Shown here: positions 62,901 to 64,000 of the stretch, piece after piece | How the letters are laid out: every line of letters begins with the position of its first letter | How positions within the stretch are numbered: position 1 is the stretch's first letter | Origin: Fusibacter paucivorans | GTDB taxonomy: Bacteria > Bacillota > Clostridia > Peptostreptococcales > Acidaminobacteraceae | Assembly (NCBI RefSeq): GCF_018390735.1 | Contig: NZ_JAHBCL010000024.1 | Span: forward strand, 1 to 64,000 | DNA length: 64,000 nucleotides | Reading direction: 5' to 3' | The notes under the pieces: model-generated | Told to the model about the DNA's origin: nothing | What the model saw: only the letters and a program-made list of their open reading frames with translations | Databases searched by the model: none | Translations under genes and position numbers: made by a program

Positions 62901-63356
62901 ATGGATCGAACAGGTGTCATTGTCTCTGTAGACAAAGAATTTTCAAAGATCAAATTATTGCGGCATACAGCTTGCGGCAGCTGCGGGGCTTGTCATTTGG
63001 GTGATGAGCAGAAAGATGTCATGCTGGTTGCGAAAAATGATGTGCATGCTGAAGTGGGCGATATGGTTGAAGTATCAATGGGAACCAGCAGTGTTTTAAG
63101 CGCAGCGTTTATTATGTATATGATTCCGCTGATGTCGCTCTTTTTAGGCCTCGTCGCTGGTCTTGGCATCCTTAATGGCATTCAATACAGTGGGAACGTA
63201 GAAATGGCTTCTGCAGTGATTGGTTTGCTGTTTATGGCGGGCGCCTTTCTCGTTATTCGATTAAATGACAAGCGTTTTCTAAAAAGTGATAAATACACAG
63301 CACATGTTGAAGCCATTATCCAAAAATCAAATGACAGTCTTTATCCGCTCGCTTAA
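62901..63356 (+). CDS. SoxR-reducing-system RseC-family membrane protein
   Basis: A 151-residue protein. An N-terminal soluble part with cysteines in TACGSCGACHLG is followed by two membrane segments (AAFIMYMIPLMSLFLGLVAG; ASAVIGLLFMAGAFLVI). This is the RseC/RsxC-linked family, tied to Rnf-type electron transport in other bacteria, though no rnf gene is here. AAGGTG lies five bases before ATG 62901; ATG 62898 is possible. A long leader from a good promoter at 62637-62665 precedes it. A terminator follows at 63403-63446. Confidence 0.85.
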   Translation: MDRTGVIVSVDKEFSKIKLLRHTACGSCGACHLGDEQKDVMLVAKNDVHAEVGDMVEVSMGTSSVLSAAFIMYMIPLMSLFLGLVAGLGILNGIQYSGNVEMASAVIGLLFMAGAFLVIRLNDKRFLKSDKYTAHVEAIIQKSNDSLYPLA

Positions 63357-63402
63357 CGAGAATAGCTTTTAAATTGCAATTGAACAGCAGATTATAGAGA
63401 AG

Positions 63403-63446
63403 AACCGACGGCTGCACCTTAATGAGTGCTGTAACCGTCGGTTTTT
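63403..63446 (+). terminator. Intrinsic terminator after the RseC-like gene
   Basis: AACCGACGG (63403-63411) pairs with CCGTCGGTT (63434-63442), with an inner GCAC/GTGC pairing, and five T at 63441-63445. Confidence 0.9.
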
Positions 63447-63595
63447 GACGTTAGCCATCATGTGATTACTGGCACAGATCAATACGCGATTCATCGCCAT
63501 TATCTCTGTCAATGGTGAACAGAGTTGAAATCAAGCAATAATTACCATAAAATAAAAAGTGAGGACGATTCGCTAGAAATGGAGACGATGTTTGT

Positions 63596-64000
63596 ATGGG
63601 GATGAAACAGCACACGCTTAAAGAAGCGTGGGAAATGTTAATTGAACAAATTGAAGAAGGTGTGCACATCGTTGATGATCAAGGTGTTACCATCGTTTAC
63701 AATCGGGCGATGTCAGAAATAGAAGGTTACACCGCCGAGCAGGCGATTGGCCATCATTTGCTTGAAATTTTTCCGAATTGGCAAAAAGAAAACAGTACAT
63801 TGCTAACCGTTCTTGCCAGCGGTGAAGCGATTTATGGCAGGCGACAACAATATGTCAATAGTAAGGGAAAGCGTATCACCACCGTCAATACGACATTGCC
63901 GTTATTTGAGAATGGTGTCCAGATTGGGGCAATTGAAATCGCGAGAAATTTGACGGCTGTTTCACATATGAGCGAACAAATTTTGGCATTGCAGCAGCAA
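63596..64000 (+). CDS. PAS-domain sigma-54 regulator, N-terminal part (cut by window end)
   Basis: At least 135 codons, open to the last base of the window. The product has a PAS domain (EEGVHIVDDQGVTIVYNRA, EGYTAEQAIGHHLLEIFP, VNTTLPLFENGVQIGAIEIA) like the start of RocR/PrdR-type sigma-54 activators of amino acid catabolism, which continue with AAA and Fis domains. GGAG lies 11 bases before ATG 63596; ATG 63602 is also possible. The activator identity is inferred because only the sensor part is visible. Confidence 0.7.
   Translation, partial: MGMKQHTLKEAWEMLIEQIEEGVHIVDDQGVTIVYNRAMSEIEGYTAEQAIGHHLLEIFPNWQKENSTLLTVLASGEAIYGRRQQYVNSKGKRITTVNTTLPLFENGVQIGAIEIARNLTAVSHMSEQILALQQQ

Overview
The window reads as chromosomal DNA of an anaerobic, motile, probably spore-forming member of the Clostridia (Firmicutes). 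Evidence: strong AGGAGG-type ribosome sites; T-box and SAM-I (S-box) leaders; a SCIFF ranthipeptide precursor with its radical SAM maturase; a SpoIID-like protein; a split cobalamin methionine synthase; an oxygen-sensitive glycyl radical enzyme; a CoA-transferase/thiolase operon. Fermenters such as the Fusibacter/Acidaminobacter group would fit, but genus level is inference. Almost everything is on the + strand; only two genes (27894-29576 and 37917-39068) are on the minus strand. No rRNA, tRNA, CRISPR array, insertion sequence or phage gene was recognised.

Layout. 263-2164: FliB-like lysine methylase and a TSUP permease. 2591-8567: short-chain fatty acid/acetoacetyl-CoA operon (thiolase, CoA-transferase A and B, AtoE permease) behind a textbook sigma-54 promoter, followed by its likely sigma-54 activator. 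8763-12264: TetR repressor with its palindromic operator, lipoprotein HlyD subunit and ABC-2 exporter. 12316-14893: receiver-kinase hybrid, PlsC acyltransferase and YgjP-type metalloprotein, tightly coupled. 15083-22437: chemotaxis operon cheA-cheW-mcp-cheR-cheB with no cheY. 22489-23142: class II aldolase-like protein lacking key active-site residues. 23196-27709: leader peptide, two terminators, a heterodimeric ABC exporter and a small ORF. 27894-29576: second chemoreceptor (minus).

29689-35633 is a methionine region: SAM-I riboswitch + aspartokinase, then SAM-I riboswitch + metF, a separate MetH reactivation domain and MetH. 35869-39981 holds PspC, the glycyl radical protein YjjI and its activase YjjW, separated by a minus-strand YibE/F-like membrane protein. 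From 40068 to 62609 runs a conserved Clostridia housekeeping block: ruvAB, spoIID, queA, tgt, yajC, scfA/scfB, gamma carbonic anhydrase, secDF, LapA-like protein, recJ, apt, relA, dtd, a metallo-beta-lactamase protein, hemZ, then a T-box leader and hisS-aspS. The window ends with an RseC-like membrane protein and the start of a second PAS-containing regulator cut by the window edge.

Most notable: (i) a 45-codon leader ORF followed by a terminator and a competing pairing upstream of the ABC exporter, resembling ribosome-mediated attenuation; (ii) a T-box specifier loop reading GACAC, overlapping Asp and His codons, upstream of hisS-aspS; (iii) the YjjI/YjjW glycyl radical pair of unknown substrate; (iv) the sigma-54 controlled ato operon with a candidate activator site; (v) the catalytically degenerate aldolase-fold protein.
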